Assembly: GCF_027257155.1 (NCBI RefSeq)
Contig: NZ_JAPWDU010000001.1
Span: 744,001-808,000 of the forward strand
Length of the DNA: 64,000 nucleotides
Direction of reading: 5' to 3'
Source: Cerasicoccus sp. TK19100
Lineage (GTDB): Bacteria > Verrucomicrobiota > Verrucomicrobiia > Opitutales > Cerasicoccaceae
Position 1 is the first letter of the stretch. Each line of letters begins with the position of its first letter. This document shows, one piece after another, positions 13,548 through 23,100 of the stretch. Both the position numbers and the translations under genes were made by a program. The notes below the pieces were generated by a model. It ran no database searches, was not told the DNA's origin, and saw nothing but the letters and a program-made list of their open reading frames with translations.

Positions 13548-13815
13548 CCGGGCAGCTTTGCGCGCGTAGTGCCGCGGATCAATTCATTTTAAAGAAAAGG
13601 CGTGGGGGCTTAATTGGGGTAAAAAGGAAAGCGAACCTCTTGTGTTCGCATCACGCCTCGCTGGCCACCCTGCGAAGCCTGGTAATAAAAGTGATTGATT
13701 TGAAGCGAACACAGAGGTTCGCGTTCCGCCAGCGTTCGCATTGCGGTTTGAGGCAGGTGTATCTGCTCACGAGCGCGGCTTCAATAAGCAGTAGCATCAT
13801 CAATATGCTTCCCGA
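13548..13815. repeat. Intergenic inverted repeat region
   Basis: A 268-bp gap. GCGAACCTCTTGTGTTCGC (13631-13649) and GCGAACACAGAGGTTCGC (13705-13722) are inverted copies differing by one base, about 55 bp apart. Each copy is also a small hairpin on its own (GCGAAC facing GTTCGC). A third GCGTTCGC-like word follows near 13732. This could be a REP-like element or a terminator shared by the two minus-strand genes. No ORF is supported here. Confidence 0.5.
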
Positions 13816-14304
13816 CTAGTCTCTTTGATTATCCCAGCGCCAATTTTCGGCTTCAACTAGTTGTGGCATTGAGCGGCGTACTTCGCCGTTGGGCAAGACG
13901 ACAACTCCATCGGGTTGAACGAAATCATGACTGTTGGGAAATTGGATATAGTAGAAAAACTTCATGTCGCCGTCCGCTTGTTTGACGATCAATTGTGTTG
14001 TCGGTTGCTCCAAATCCCAGTCGAGTTTCCATTGGGTAGCTTGCGTTTGAGCCAATTGGATTGCTTGTTGCCGTGGGAAAACTAGATCAATATCAGCCAG
14101 TGACTGCACGTTTGGTTGGGCGTCCCAAGTGTCTTGGGTACACCAAAAGGAAAGCACATGTTTAGTTTTAATTTCACCAGATCCAATGCCATGCGATTCT
14201 TTGGTGAAGAGGATTACATCCTGCTTCCGGGCTGTCCAAGCCCCGGTTTCTGCTGAGGCACAGCAGTATGATAGAAGCAATAGGGTAAGAATAATAGACT
14301 TCAT
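13816..14304 (-). CDS. Secreted hypothetical protein
   Basis: A 162-aa protein with a clear signal peptide (MKSIILTLLLLSYCCASAETG) and no recognised domain. The mature part is soluble with many aromatic residues (AETGAWTARKQDVILFTKE, GDMKFFYYIQFPNSHDF) and a central region with alternating charged and hydrophobic residues. The start at 14304 places the signal peptide at the N-terminus; a 12-residue upstream extension is open but not signal-like. The gene follows the glycosyltransferase on the same strand after about 40 bp and may be cotranscribed. Function unknown; export is the only supported inference. Confidence 0.6.
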   Translation of the reverse strand: MKSIILTLLLLSYCCASAETGAWTARKQDVILFTKESHGIGSGEIKTKHVLSFWCTQDTWDAQPNVQSLADIDLVFPRQQAIQLAQTQATQWKLDWDLEQPTTQLIVKQADGDMKFFYYIQFPNSHDFVQPDGVVVLPNGEVRRSMPQLVEAENWRWDNQRD

Positions 14305-14347
14305 ATATGTATGATTTATAATCATACAATGAGCATGCAAACAATAA

Positions 14348-15340
14348 TTATTCGCTGGTATAGCTCCGCTGCAAAATTGAGCTAAGTGAATTGGTTATCG
14401 CGCTGTGATCAATTCGATGAAACGCCTTCTCCGCGGCGGCGGCGTTCTTTTGCCAGGGCCAGGGTTTGGCCGGGACTTCAAATACTTGCACGTGCTCGCC
14501 AAGCGGGTGCCAGCGGGCAGGGAAGACGTCGCTGCGGGTAACGGGGAAGATGCAAAACGTCGGGCAACCCGTGGCGGCGGCGATGTGGGCCGGGCCGCTG
14601 TCGCGACCGATGAACAAGGCCGCGCGCGAGATGAATTCCGCCAGGCCGGGCAAGGGTAGGTCGCCCGCAAGGTTCTCTACTGGAATGCCTAACTGGCGGA
14701 TAGCCGCGGCGGTGTCGTCGGCGATGTGGCGCTCTTCCGGCGTGCCGATCAGGGCGACTTTCGCGGGGCCGGATTGCGGCAGTTGGCCGGAGTCAATTGC
14801 GGCTTTCGCGAGCTGGGCGAGGAGCGCGGGCGGGAGCTTGGCCTTGGCCCCAAACGAACCACAGTGGATCACGATGGTCGGCTCGGCGCGAAAGATGGAC
14901 CACGGCGTCAACGGCAGCTTGGGCTGGCTGGCTTCACGGACTTCGGGCAGCACGGCTTGCACGAGCTCCAGGCAGTAGTCACGCTCGTGGATCAGACCGG
15001 CATCTTTATTGTAGGGGATCGTCTGCGTGAGCCATTGCGCGTCGTTAGCGTAGCCGACGCGTTGCGGGATGCCGGCCTCCGCCGCGAGTTGGGCGCATGC
15101 CGGATCGGGGTGCAGGTGGATGGAGAGGTCGAAGTTGCCCGCCGCGAGCGACTGGGCGGTCTGCGCCTCCCACGGGAGGAAATACTGCGCTTCGTCGGGC
15201 GCAAATAGCAGCGGCCCGTAGGCTTGTTTTGCGCAAAAGAAAACGGTGGCTTTCGGGTAGGCACGCCGAGTCGCCTCAACCATCGTAGATGAGATGACGA
15301 CGTCGCCCAGGCGATCTGTCCGAAACAGCAGAATGCGCAT
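14348..15340 (-). CDS. Glycosyltransferase family 9 (heptosyltransferase-like)
   Basis: A 330-aa GT9 protein, the family that includes ADP-heptose:LPS heptosyltransferases. The N-terminal Rossmann start MRILLFRTDRLGDVVISS matches the family. The C-terminal nucleotide-sugar site is seen in FIGRDSGPAHIAAATGCPT, and TIVIHCGSFGAKAKLP marks the domain junction. Expected role is transfer of a heptose-type sugar onto lipopolysaccharide core or another surface glycan at the inner membrane. The start at 15340 is chosen because the beta strand begins there; a six-residue extension is possible. No other LPS genes are adjacent. Confidence 0.85.
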   Translation of the reverse strand: MRILLFRTDRLGDVVISSTMVEATRRAYPKATVFFCAKQAYGPLLFAPDEAQYFLPWEAQTAQSLAAGNFDLSIHLHPDPACAQLAAEAGIPQRVGYANDAQWLTQTIPYNKDAGLIHERDYCLELVQAVLPEVREASQPKLPLTPWSIFRAEPTIVIHCGSFGAKAKLPPALLAQLAKAAIDSGQLPQSGPAKVALIGTPEERHIADDTAAAIRQLGIPVENLAGDLPLPGLAEFISRAALFIGRDSGPAHIAAATGCPTFCIFPVTRSDVFPARWHPLGEHVQVFEVPAKPWPWQKNAAAAEKAFHRIDHSAITNSLSSILQRSYTSE

Positions 15341-15509
15341 CGCGGTAAGCTGCGGCATGAACGCCCCCGCGCCAAGTGGAAAGTGGTCTGCCTCGGCTTG
15401 CTCCGGAGTTTGCCCATAGGCTTCGTGGCAGTTTGCCTATGCCGAAACTGTTGCGAAAGGGTTGGGCAAAGGATTTTAGTTCCGATATGCGAGTTCGCTG
15501 GAGGTCTTC

Positions 15510-15829
15510 CTAGGCCTAACGGACATTCATTATATATCTTGATTGCTGCAAAAACTGCCCCAACGGGGCTACGCAACCATAGCCCAGGGTTAAAGCGAAC
15601 CGCTTGCGGGAAGCGCTACCCTGGGAAACTTGATGCTCGGTTATCTCCCAGCCCCAACGGGGCTGCGCAAGATGTCCTTTTGCGCAATCCCGTTGGGATA
15701 GGCAATGTACGTATTCGTATTCCCAGGGTAGGCGTTCAGCCGCTCTGCGGCCTCAAGCCAACCCTGGGCTATGGTTGCGTAGCCCCGTTGGGGCAAATTT
15801 TCTGATAGTTGAATGTCCGTTGGCCCTAG
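15510..15829. repeat. Nested inverted-repeat element
   Basis: The 467-bp gap before the CDF gene holds a large fold-back structure. From outside inward: AACGGACATTCA (15518-15529) pairs with 15810-15821; a perfect 36-nt arm (15556-15591) pairs with 15760-15795; CTACCCTGGGAA (15616-15627) pairs with 15720-15731. An imperfect 20-nt arm around GCCCCAACGGGGC (15651-15670) pairs with 15680-15699. The right end runs into the CDF stop codon at 15826-15828. Open frames across it are by-products of the repeat. The GCCCCAACGGGGC words look like units dispersed in other verrucomicrobial and planctomycete genomes, but that is from memory. The rest of the gap (15341-15509) shows nothing. Confidence 0.75.
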
Positions 15830-16773
15830 TTGACGTCCTGGCGGATCAGGGCTCCGTCGTCGCAGCGGCCGCTCTCGAATTGAAGTGTCACGTGGGTGAT
15901 CTCGTATTCGTCGTGAAGGAGGTCCTCGATTTGGTCTGCGATGCAGGCGGTCTCGCTGACCAGGCGGTCGTCGATTTCGATGTGGGCCTCGAAGTGGACG
16001 GTCTGGTCGTTGAGTGACCAAATGTGGACATGGTGCACGCCACGGACGGCCTCGATCTTTTTCACCGTTTCGGCGACGGCTTTGACCTCGATGCCGGGAG
16101 GCGCGCCCATCATGATGATGCGGATCGACTCCTGCACGATGCTCCAGCTTTCCTTGATCAGCCAGAGGGATATGATCACTGTCAGCAGCGGGTCGATCCA
16201 GGTAAAGCCGTTGCCGAGGACCATGATCGCGATGCCGCCAATGATCACGCCAACGCTGACCACTGCGTCGCTCAACACGTGGAGGTAGGCCGAGCGCATG
16301 TTGATGTTATCCTTGGCACCTTTTTGCAGAAGAATCGCGTTAATGATGTTCGCAACCAGGCCGATGGCGGCGACGCCGATCATCCAGCCTGCCTTGACTT
16401 CATCCGGGTGGATGAAACGCAGCGCCGCTTCGTAGAGCAGCCACACGCTGATGCCGATCAGCACGCCAGCGTTCATCGCGGCCGCGACAATTTCCGCGCG
16501 CTTCAGGCCGAAGGTGTGCCTCTCCGTACCGGGGCGCTCGCCGAGCTTAACGGCGATAAAACTCGCCAGCAGGGCCACCGCGTCGGTGGCGGTGTGGAGC
16601 GCGTCGGACATCAGCGCGAGGCTACCGGAAATGAGCCCGCCCGCGATCTGTGCCGCCGTGATAATCAGGCTGATTCCTAGTGCCTGTAACAACCGCTGCT
16701 TGGGAATGCCCTTGGCCGAGTGGGAGTGCCCCTCGTGTGAATGCCCGCCGTGATCGTGATGCCCGTGTCCCAT
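15826..16773 (-). CDS. Cation diffusion facilitator (CzcD/ZitB-like metal exporter)
   Basis: A 315-aa CDF-family transporter that exports Zn2+ or similar divalent metals in exchange for protons across the inner membrane. The N-terminus is His-rich (MGHGHHDHGGHSHEGHSHS). Six membrane helices follow, with the metal-site residues in helix 2 (SLALMSDALHTATD) and helix 5 (LHVLSDAVVSVGVIIGG). A cytoplasmic C-terminal domain carries HHVHIWSLNDQTVHFEAHIE. All typical ligands (HxxxD pattern in both helices) are present, favouring zinc. Its stop codon lies inside the right arm of the adjacent inverted repeat, which might act as its terminator. Confidence 0.93.
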   Translation of the reverse strand: MGHGHHDHGGHSHEGHSHSAKGIPKQRLLQALGISLIITAAQIAGGLISGSLALMSDALHTATDAVALLASFIAVKLGERPGTERHTFGLKRAEIVAAAMNAGVLIGISVWLLYEAALRFIHPDEVKAGWMIGVAAIGLVANIINAILLQKGAKDNINMRSAYLHVLSDAVVSVGVIIGGIAIMVLGNGFTWIDPLLTVIISLWLIKESWSIVQESIRIIMMGAPPGIEVKAVAETVKKIEAVRGVHHVHIWSLNDQTVHFEAHIEIDDRLVSETACIADQIEDLLHDEYEITHVTLQFESGRCDDGALIRQDVN

Positions 16774-16867
16774 GGTGCTAAGGCATAATTGGCGGGTTTA
16801 ATTTGGCGACAAATAAATCTTTAATGTCTATTTGACTTAATTGTGGCAGGTCATATCTCCATGCATT

Positions 16868-17524
16868 ATGAAGATGATTTCTGCTACTATTTTGGGTTCC
16901 TTGGCCCTCGTTACGGTCTCTCAGGCAGCTATTGTTAATTTACGGTTTACTGGCCAAGCCAATTACGTTGGGTCGAATATTGCACCTGGTATGCAAGTAG
17001 GCGATGGCTTCACGTTCGATGTTAGTTATGACACGGATGCGCCAAACATCTCTTTTAATCCGACCACCGAAGGCTCCTATGCGAGCATTTCGGCCAATGC
17101 GATTATCCAAACGACAGGAGCCGGCCCGTTTTCTATCACTTGGGATAATCCGGGTATTCAAATCGAAAACCCTGGTTCTTATCAGCGAATTTCATTTGGG
17201 ACGGTTACATCTTCACCGCCAAGCTTTGATGAAACATTTGAGGGCAAATCGCTGACCAGTGCCGTCGTTTCGTTGTTCACGGATTTTGCGACGCCGATAG
17301 ATGGCGTATCACTGCCGACGAGCTTGAATATCAGTGATTTTAGCACGAACCCAAGCAGCACTGGCATGTATTTGTATTTTAACCCAGGTGCTTCCGCAGA
17401 TTTTGTTCGCTTTAGCATCTCGGATATCACCGTGGTGCCGGAGCCATCGACCTATGCATTCTTCACAGGTGCCTTGATTTTGGCGCTATGTGCAATGACG
17501 CATCAGCGTCGGCGTAAGAATTAG
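16868..17524 (+). CDS. PEP-CTERM sorting domain protein
   Basis: A 218-aa secreted protein. It has a signal peptide (MKMISATILGSLALVTVSQA). The beta-rich body, with FTGQANYVGSNIAPGMQVGD and FTFDVSYDTD, is typical of PEP-CTERM proteins. The C-terminal sorting signal VPEPSTYAFFTGALILALC ends in QRRRKN. The ATG at 16868 starts the signal peptide; the nine upstream codons are not used in this view. Function unknown apart from exosortase-dependent export. It precedes the exbD pair by 166 bp on the same strand, but no functional link is evident. Confidence 0.82.
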   Translation: MKMISATILGSLALVTVSQAAIVNLRFTGQANYVGSNIAPGMQVGDGFTFDVSYDTDAPNISFNPTTEGSYASISANAIIQTTGAGPFSITWDNPGIQIENPGSYQRISFGTVTSSPPSFDETFEGKSLTSAVVSLFTDFATPIDGVSLPTSLNISDFSTNPSSTGMYLYFNPGASADFVRFSISDITVVPEPSTYAFFTGALILALCAMTHQRRRKN

Positions 17525-17690
17525 GCTGTTACCAGGGCCTGAACGCCCGTATTACCGTGGGTGCCCGATATTAGACACCGCGTCTCGCATGCGAAGGCGA
17601 AAATGATCATTCGTGACAACGCGGTGACGTTTATTCTGTGGAGATGCGAATGCTTGACCTTGTTGGCACAATTGTTGCCGTAGTGGGCTT

Positions 17691-18104
17691 ATGGCAATCA
17701 AACTACATCGATCCAAACGGCCCGAGGAAGAGTTCCAGATGGCACCGATGATTGATATGGTATTTTTGCTGCTCGTGTTCTTCATGTGCGTGTCGACGCT
17801 GGCCCAGGCCGATAAGGCCAAGGAGGTCACGCTGCCGGAATCATTGGAAAGCGATGTGGCCGAAGATCTTTCTGACCGCGGGGTGGTCACCGTGGACGCC
17901 AATGGCCAAGCCTACCTTGGAGAACGCCCCGTGAGCACGGATGAAATCAAGTCCACGCTGAGGGCCTCGCTGGAGCAAAATCCACGGTTGCGCATCACGG
18001 TGCGGGCCGACCAGCAGACGGCATACAAGGACATCAAGTCCGTGCTGAAAGTCTGCTCCGAGGCCGGTGCCTACGAAGTCATTTACGCAACCTACCAGCA
18101 ATAA
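17691..18104 (+). CDS. ExbD/TolR family protein (orphan, first of pair)
   Basis: A 137-aa single-pass inner-membrane protein of the ExbD/TolR family. The N-terminal helix carries the conserved acidic residue used for proton passage (MAPMIDMVFLLLVFFM, Asp near residue 22). A periplasmic domain follows, ending RADQQTAYKDIKSVLKVCSEAG. ExbD normally works with ExbB/TolQ in a proton channel energising outer-membrane processes. No ExbB/TolQ gene lies upstream or downstream here, so the channel partner must be encoded elsewhere. The next exbD begins 6 bp after its stop. Confidence 0.88.
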   Translation: MAIKLHRSKRPEEEFQMAPMIDMVFLLLVFFMCVSTLAQADKAKEVTLPESLESDVAEDLSDRGVVTVDANGQAYLGERPVSTDEIKSTLRASLEQNPRLRITVRADQQTAYKDIKSVLKVCSEAGAYEVIYATYQQ

Positions 18105-18110
18105 CCGACG

Positions 18111-18554
18111 ATGGCGCAGCTCAAAAAGAAACCCGAGGAAAAGGTATCGATCCCCATTGCGCCGATGATCGATTGCGTGTTTCTGCTGCTGATCTACTTT
18201 ATGGTCGCTGCGACGCTGCAAAAGCAGGAGGCAGATATTTCCTTCCAGCTCCCGGGCACCGTCGAGCAAACGGAGCCGCTGGAGATGCCGGATGAGCAGA
18301 TTATTGAAGTCAGCGGGGAGGGGCAGGTCATTGTCAACGACTACGCCTACGACTCGCCAACAGCCAAGCGCTTTATTGAGCTGGCTGCGATGCTGACTCG
18401 GTTTAAGGAAGCCAGTGACGCCAACCAAGTTGAGGCACTGGTCACGATTGCCCCGGCCGATGGCGCGAACCACCAGACCATCGTCAAGGTGATGGATGCG
18501 GTCTCGATCGCCGGCATCAAGGGAGTCAATTTCTCTCTGGGCGAAGATTACTAG
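18111..18554 (+). CDS. ExbD/TolR family protein (orphan, second of pair)
   Basis: A 147-aa ExbD/TolR protein with the canonical helix IAPMIDCVFLLLIYFMVAAT (proton-relay Asp near residue 21) and a periplasmic domain containing GQVIVNDYAYDSPTAKRF and IKGVNFSLGED. It pairs with the preceding exbD, echoing the heterodimeric ExbD pairs seen at 54.7-55.6 kb in this same window, where an exbB is present. It lies 161 bp upstream of the RND efflux operon; no shared promoter can be shown. The missing partner suggests shared use of an ExbB from another locus. Confidence 0.88.
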   Translation: MAQLKKKPEEKVSIPIAPMIDCVFLLLIYFMVAATLQKQEADISFQLPGTVEQTEPLEMPDEQIIEVSGEGQVIVNDYAYDSPTAKRFIELAAMLTRFKEASDANQVEALVTIAPADGANHQTIVKVMDAVSIAGIKGVNFSLGEDY

Positions 18555-18715
18555 AAGAATGATGCATCCAAGCCCTTTGCCGGCTAACTAGATGCCGGAT
18601 TACTGGCCTGGAGCTGGGGCGATCTACTTAAAATATTCGAACGCCCGTTTAAAGCTAAGTTGACAGACGGTCACAGACCGCGATACTACGCATAATTTTT
18701 CCGGGGCTACTGCGC

Positions 18716-20110
18716 ATGAGAATTTTTAGGGAGAGACAACCAAGGCTGCTGCTTGCCGGCATGACCGCCTGTTTAGGTTTATGGGTAACGGGCTGTGGTC
18801 CGGAGCCGATTCAGCCCAAAGGCCCGCCGCCGCGCACCGTCACAGCGCTGCCTGTGACGACTGGCAATGTGCCGCTCTACCTGGATACGCTTGGCCGTGC
18901 GACGGCTTTTGAGTCGGTGGATATCGTTAGCCAGGTGGATGGCAAAATCACCGGCGTGCATTTCACCCAGGGCGCGATGCTCAAGGAGGGCGACCTGATG
19001 TTTACCATCTTCAAGCCGCCTTACGAAGCTGCGGTGATGGAAGCCGAAGGGCAGGTAAAGCAGGCTAAGTCGCAACTGGCGATCAATGAGCTGAACCTGG
19101 AGCGTAACCGCCCGCTGGTGCCGGAAAAGCTGATCTCCGAGCAGGATTATCAGAGCCTCGAAGCAACGGTGGAGGCCAACCGCGGTGCCTTGCAGCAGGC
19201 TGAGGGTGAGCTGATTAACGCCAAGGTGAACCTCGGCTACACGGACATTACTTCGCCGATTGATGGCATGGCCAGCGTCTATCTGGTCGACATCGGCAAC
19301 GTCGTGAGCGCGGCTCAGGGCAAAACACTGGCCACGGTATTGCGCATGGACCCGATTTATGTCGATTTCATTGCACCAGAGAAGAAATTCGAGGAAGTGC
19401 GCCAGTATTTCAATGAAGCTGGTGGCGAGCTGGAAATCGTAGCGAGCTACCTGGCATCTCCCGACAAAAAACGCACTGGAAGGCTAACCATTCTTGGCAA
19501 CGAGGTGGACACCGAAACCGGCACGGTCAATCTCCGCGCGACTTTCGAGAACGCGGACGGCTTTTTATGGCCCAACCAACCCCTGGGCGTCCGGGTGATC
19601 TTGAAGGAGCTGAAAGATGCAGTCCTCGCGCCATCGCAGTGTGTGGGTATCGGCCAGAACGGTCGCTATGTCTTCGTGATCGACGAAGCCAATGGCATCG
19701 TCCACCTGAAGAATGTGGAAGTCGGCCAAACGCAGGACGACGGCACCGTTGTCATTAAAAGCGGCGTCAAGCCCGGTGATAAGCTGGTCGGCGAAGGCCT
19801 GAACTTCCTTCGTGACGGTATGGAAATCGTCGTCGTTGACGGTAACCCGGCCGACGTGAAGCTGCCGCCATCGTTGATTCAGCCCGTGGTCGACATGTTG
19901 AAGAAATACAAGAAGGCCACGCCGGAGGAGATCAAGCAGATCGAAGACAGCCGCCGCCTTCCGCCGAAGCTTTTGAAAGCACTTAAGGAGCATGGTGTGC
20001 TCACCGAGAAAGAGGAGAATTACCTACTCAATCTGGAAACCGGCAGCCCGACGGGCGAGCCGCAGAAGGGCAAGGCGCAGTCCGGCTCTTCGGAGGGCGA
20101 CAGCAAGTAA
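18716..20110 (+). CDS. RND efflux periplasmic adaptor lipoprotein (MdtA/AcrA-like)
   Basis: A 464-aa membrane fusion protein that links the inner-membrane RND pump to the outer-membrane channel. The signal sequence ends in a lipobox (LGLWVTGC), so it is probably a lipoprotein. It then has the lipoyl-like start SVDIVSQVDGKITGVHFTQG near residue 70, an alpha-hairpin of coiled coil (about 105-165), the second lipoyl half TDITSPIDGMASVYLVDIGN, and beta-barrel and membrane-proximal domains (GDKLVGEGLNFLRDGMEI). The C-terminal 70 residues form a charged extension not typical of AcrA. It is the first gene of a three-gene efflux operon, 21 bp before the pump gene. Confidence 0.92.
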   Translation: MRIFRERQPRLLLAGMTACLGLWVTGCGPEPIQPKGPPPRTVTALPVTTGNVPLYLDTLGRATAFESVDIVSQVDGKITGVHFTQGAMLKEGDLMFTIFKPPYEAAVMEAEGQVKQAKSQLAINELNLERNRPLVPEKLISEQDYQSLEATVEANRGALQQAEGELINAKVNLGYTDITSPIDGMASVYLVDIGNVVSAAQGKTLATVLRMDPIYVDFIAPEKKFEEVRQYFNEAGGELEIVASYLASPDKKRTGRLTILGNEVDTETGTVNLRATFENADGFLWPNQPLGVRVILKELKDAVLAPSQCVGIGQNGRYVFVIDEANGIVHLKNVEVGQTQDDGTVVIKSGVKPGDKLVGEGLNFLRDGMEIVVVDGNPADVKLPPSLIQPVVDMLKKYKKATPEEIKQIEDSRRLPPKLLKALKEHGVLTEKEENYLLNLETGSPTGEPQKGKAQSGSSEGDSK

Positions 20111-20131
20111 CCGGCCCAACCGGACTCTATT

Positions 20132-23100
20132 ATGGCTGGCTCGCTATCCGAACCTTTTGTCAAACGTCCTGTGATGACGCTGTTGCTGGCGTTGTCGGCG
20201 GCAATCTTCGGCGTTTGGTCGTATCTGAATTTGCCGGTTAGTGACTTGCCCAACGTCGACTACCCGGTGATTCAAGTGCAGGTGAATTACCCAGGCGCTA
20301 GCCCTACGGTCATGGCGTCCAACGTGGCCTCTCCGCTGGAGCAGGAGTTCCTGCAAATCCAGGGCATCGAGCTGATTACCTCGAGCAATACGCAGGGCAA
20401 TTCCAACATTATCCTGCAGTTTGATCTGAGCAAAAGCATCGACTCGGCGGCGACGGATGTGCAGTCGGCCATCACGCGCGCGCAAGGCAACTTGCCGACG
20501 GATTTGCCCAGCCCGCCGACCTACCAGAAGACGAATCCCAATGCGCAGCCGGTGATCTACATCGGCCTGGTGTCGGAGACCATGACCGAGGGCGATATTT
20601 ACGACTACGCCTTTACGCAGATCGCGCAACGATTGCAGTTGATCAATGGCGTTTCCCAAGTGAATGTTTACGGCTCCAAACGCGCGGTCGAAGTGCAGCT
20701 TAATCCGAACGAGCTCTACAATCGCGGCCTGACTTTCGACCAGGTGACGCAGGCGATTCAGGAGAACACGAATTTGCTCGGGGCCGGGGTATTTAAGGGC
20801 AAAACAACGAATTATACGATCCAGCCCAACACGCAGCTAAGCACCGCCGAAGAATACAATAACATCATTGTCGCCGTGAAGAACGAGCGCCCGATTTACC
20901 TGCGTGACATCGGCGAGGCGGTCGACGGTTTGCAGGCTGAAGACCTGCGCCTGGACTATTGGGCGAGCTTCATCGAAGGCAATCCAGCCGGCGTGGTTCT
21001 GGCGGTGCAAAAGGCCGACGGCGCGAACGATGTGGAGATCGCCAACGCCGTGAAGGCAATGTTGCCACAACTGCAGCAGGAGATTCCACAGTCGCTGCTG
21101 ATGAGTATTATTTACGACCGCTCGAAGACGATTGTCGCTTCAGTGAAGGACGTTGAGGAAACGCTGCTCATCGCATTTGTGCTGGTTTGCGGCACAATCT
21201 TCCTCTTTCTCGGGCGCGCGCGGGACACGATTATCCCCGCTGTCGCACTGCCGATGGCGCTGCTGCTCACCTTTGTGGTGATGAAGCTCTTCGGCTATAC
21301 GTTGGACAACCTGTCGCTGATGGCGCTCACGCTTTCGATCGGCTTCCTCGTGGACGACGCGGTCGTCTTCCTGGAAAACATGGTCCGCCGCATGGAGGAC
21401 TATGGCGAGGACCCGATGAAGGCGACTCTGGAGGGTGCGAAGGAGATCAGCTTTACGATTCTTTCGATGACGCTCTCACTGGCGGCGGTGTTTATCCCGC
21501 TGGTGTTTATGAGCGGTTTGATGGGGCGTATCTTCCGCGAGTTTGGCATTACGATCACGGTGGCGGTCATTATGTCCGGCCTGGTCTCACTTTCGCTGAC
21601 TCCGCTGATGTGTGCCCGCATGCTGAAGTCTCACGAGGAGGGCGATGAAACCTTCATGCAGAAGGTAGCCAACCGTCTGGAAAAGGCCTGCCTGAACATT
21701 TACGACCCAAGCCTGCGGTTCTTCCTCAAACACAAGTGGATATCTGCCGTTAGCTGGTTTTTATGCATGGCGGGCGTGGTTCATTTTCTGATTATTGTCC
21801 CCAAAACGTTCATCCCGATTGGTGATAGCGGCTTTATCCAGGGTGCCTTCATTGCGGACACCGGCGCTTCGCCGGAAGACCTGCAGAAGTATCAGGCGCA
21901 GATCAAAGAGGTCATGAAACAAAATCCCTACGTGGAGAATTTTGTGACCGTTTCCGGGGTAGCCGGCTTTGCCCAGAGCAACTGGATTCTGACCTTTATC
22001 TCGCTGATCGATGTCGATAAACGACCACCGATCGAAGAGGTAAACACCCAACTGCAAACAGCTTTGGCGGGCATCCCCGGCATCATGCCCGGTATCCAGC
22101 CAAATCCCTCGCTGGAAATCTCCACCGGGGCGACTTCTACGACGCTCGGTAACTACGCCTACAGCTTGTCCGGCCTCGATACGGATAAGGTTTACGAAGC
22201 CTCGGAGAAGCTGGTTGCCGCGATGTATCAGAGCGGGTATTTTTCGTCGGTGATCAGTGACCTTTACTTGACCAACCCGCAGGTCGAGTTGGATCTGGTC
22301 CGCCCCTTGGGTAGCGCCTATGGCGTGACCGCCAATACTTTTTCGACCGTGTTGAAGGACGCTTATTCGCTGAACTACAGCTACCTCATCAAATCGCCTT
22401 TCCAGCAGTATCAGGTGATCGTGGAGGCCGCGCCGGAGTTTCGCTCGGACGTGAATGACCTGTCGACCTTGTATTTCCAATCGGCCTTTAACCAGAGCGA
22501 GTTATTTACCTCGAATTCTGACGTCTTCGACATTGAAAACAACCTGGTGCCGTTTAGCTCGATTGCGTCGTTCAAGGAAGACGTAGGCCCGCTCGCGGTG
22601 AACCACATTAACAATTTCAGCTCGGTCACGATCTACTACAACATTCGGGAAGGCCAAGCGATTGGCCCGGCCAATGATTTTGTGAAAAACAAAGTCAAGG
22701 AGCTGGTCACGCCCGATATTCAAACGAGTTTCCAGGGCCAGGCTTTGATGTTTGAGGAAACGATTAAGAGCATGTTCCTGATGGCGATTGTCGCTGTCTT
22801 TGTCATGTATGTTATCCTCGGTATCCTCTATGAAAGCTGGGTGCACCCGATAACGGTATTAACGGCACTGCCGGTTGCGGTGGTTGGCGGTTTGGCCACG
22901 CTACTGCTGCTCGGCCAGGAGCTCTCGCTCTACGCGATGATCGGCATGTTCATGCTCATGGGCATCGTGAAGAAGAACGGCATCATGATGATCGACTTCG
23001 CCATCATGCGGCAGGATGAGGGGCTCTCGCCGGAAGAAGCCGTGCACGAGGCGTGTATGGAGCGTTTCCGCCCAATCATCATGACGACTGCGGCCGCGCT

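Noticed and set aside
15641-16021. Minus-strand open frame through the inverted repeat, with peptides such as PQRGYATIAQG
   Set aside because: It overlaps the CDF gene and is generated by the repeat; both arms yield similar peptides. No start or ribosome-binding site support.
17525-17690. Remnant of an exbB gene before the orphan exbD pair
   Set aside because: The gap was read in all frames by eye; only short hydrophobic words appear, with no ExbB motif.
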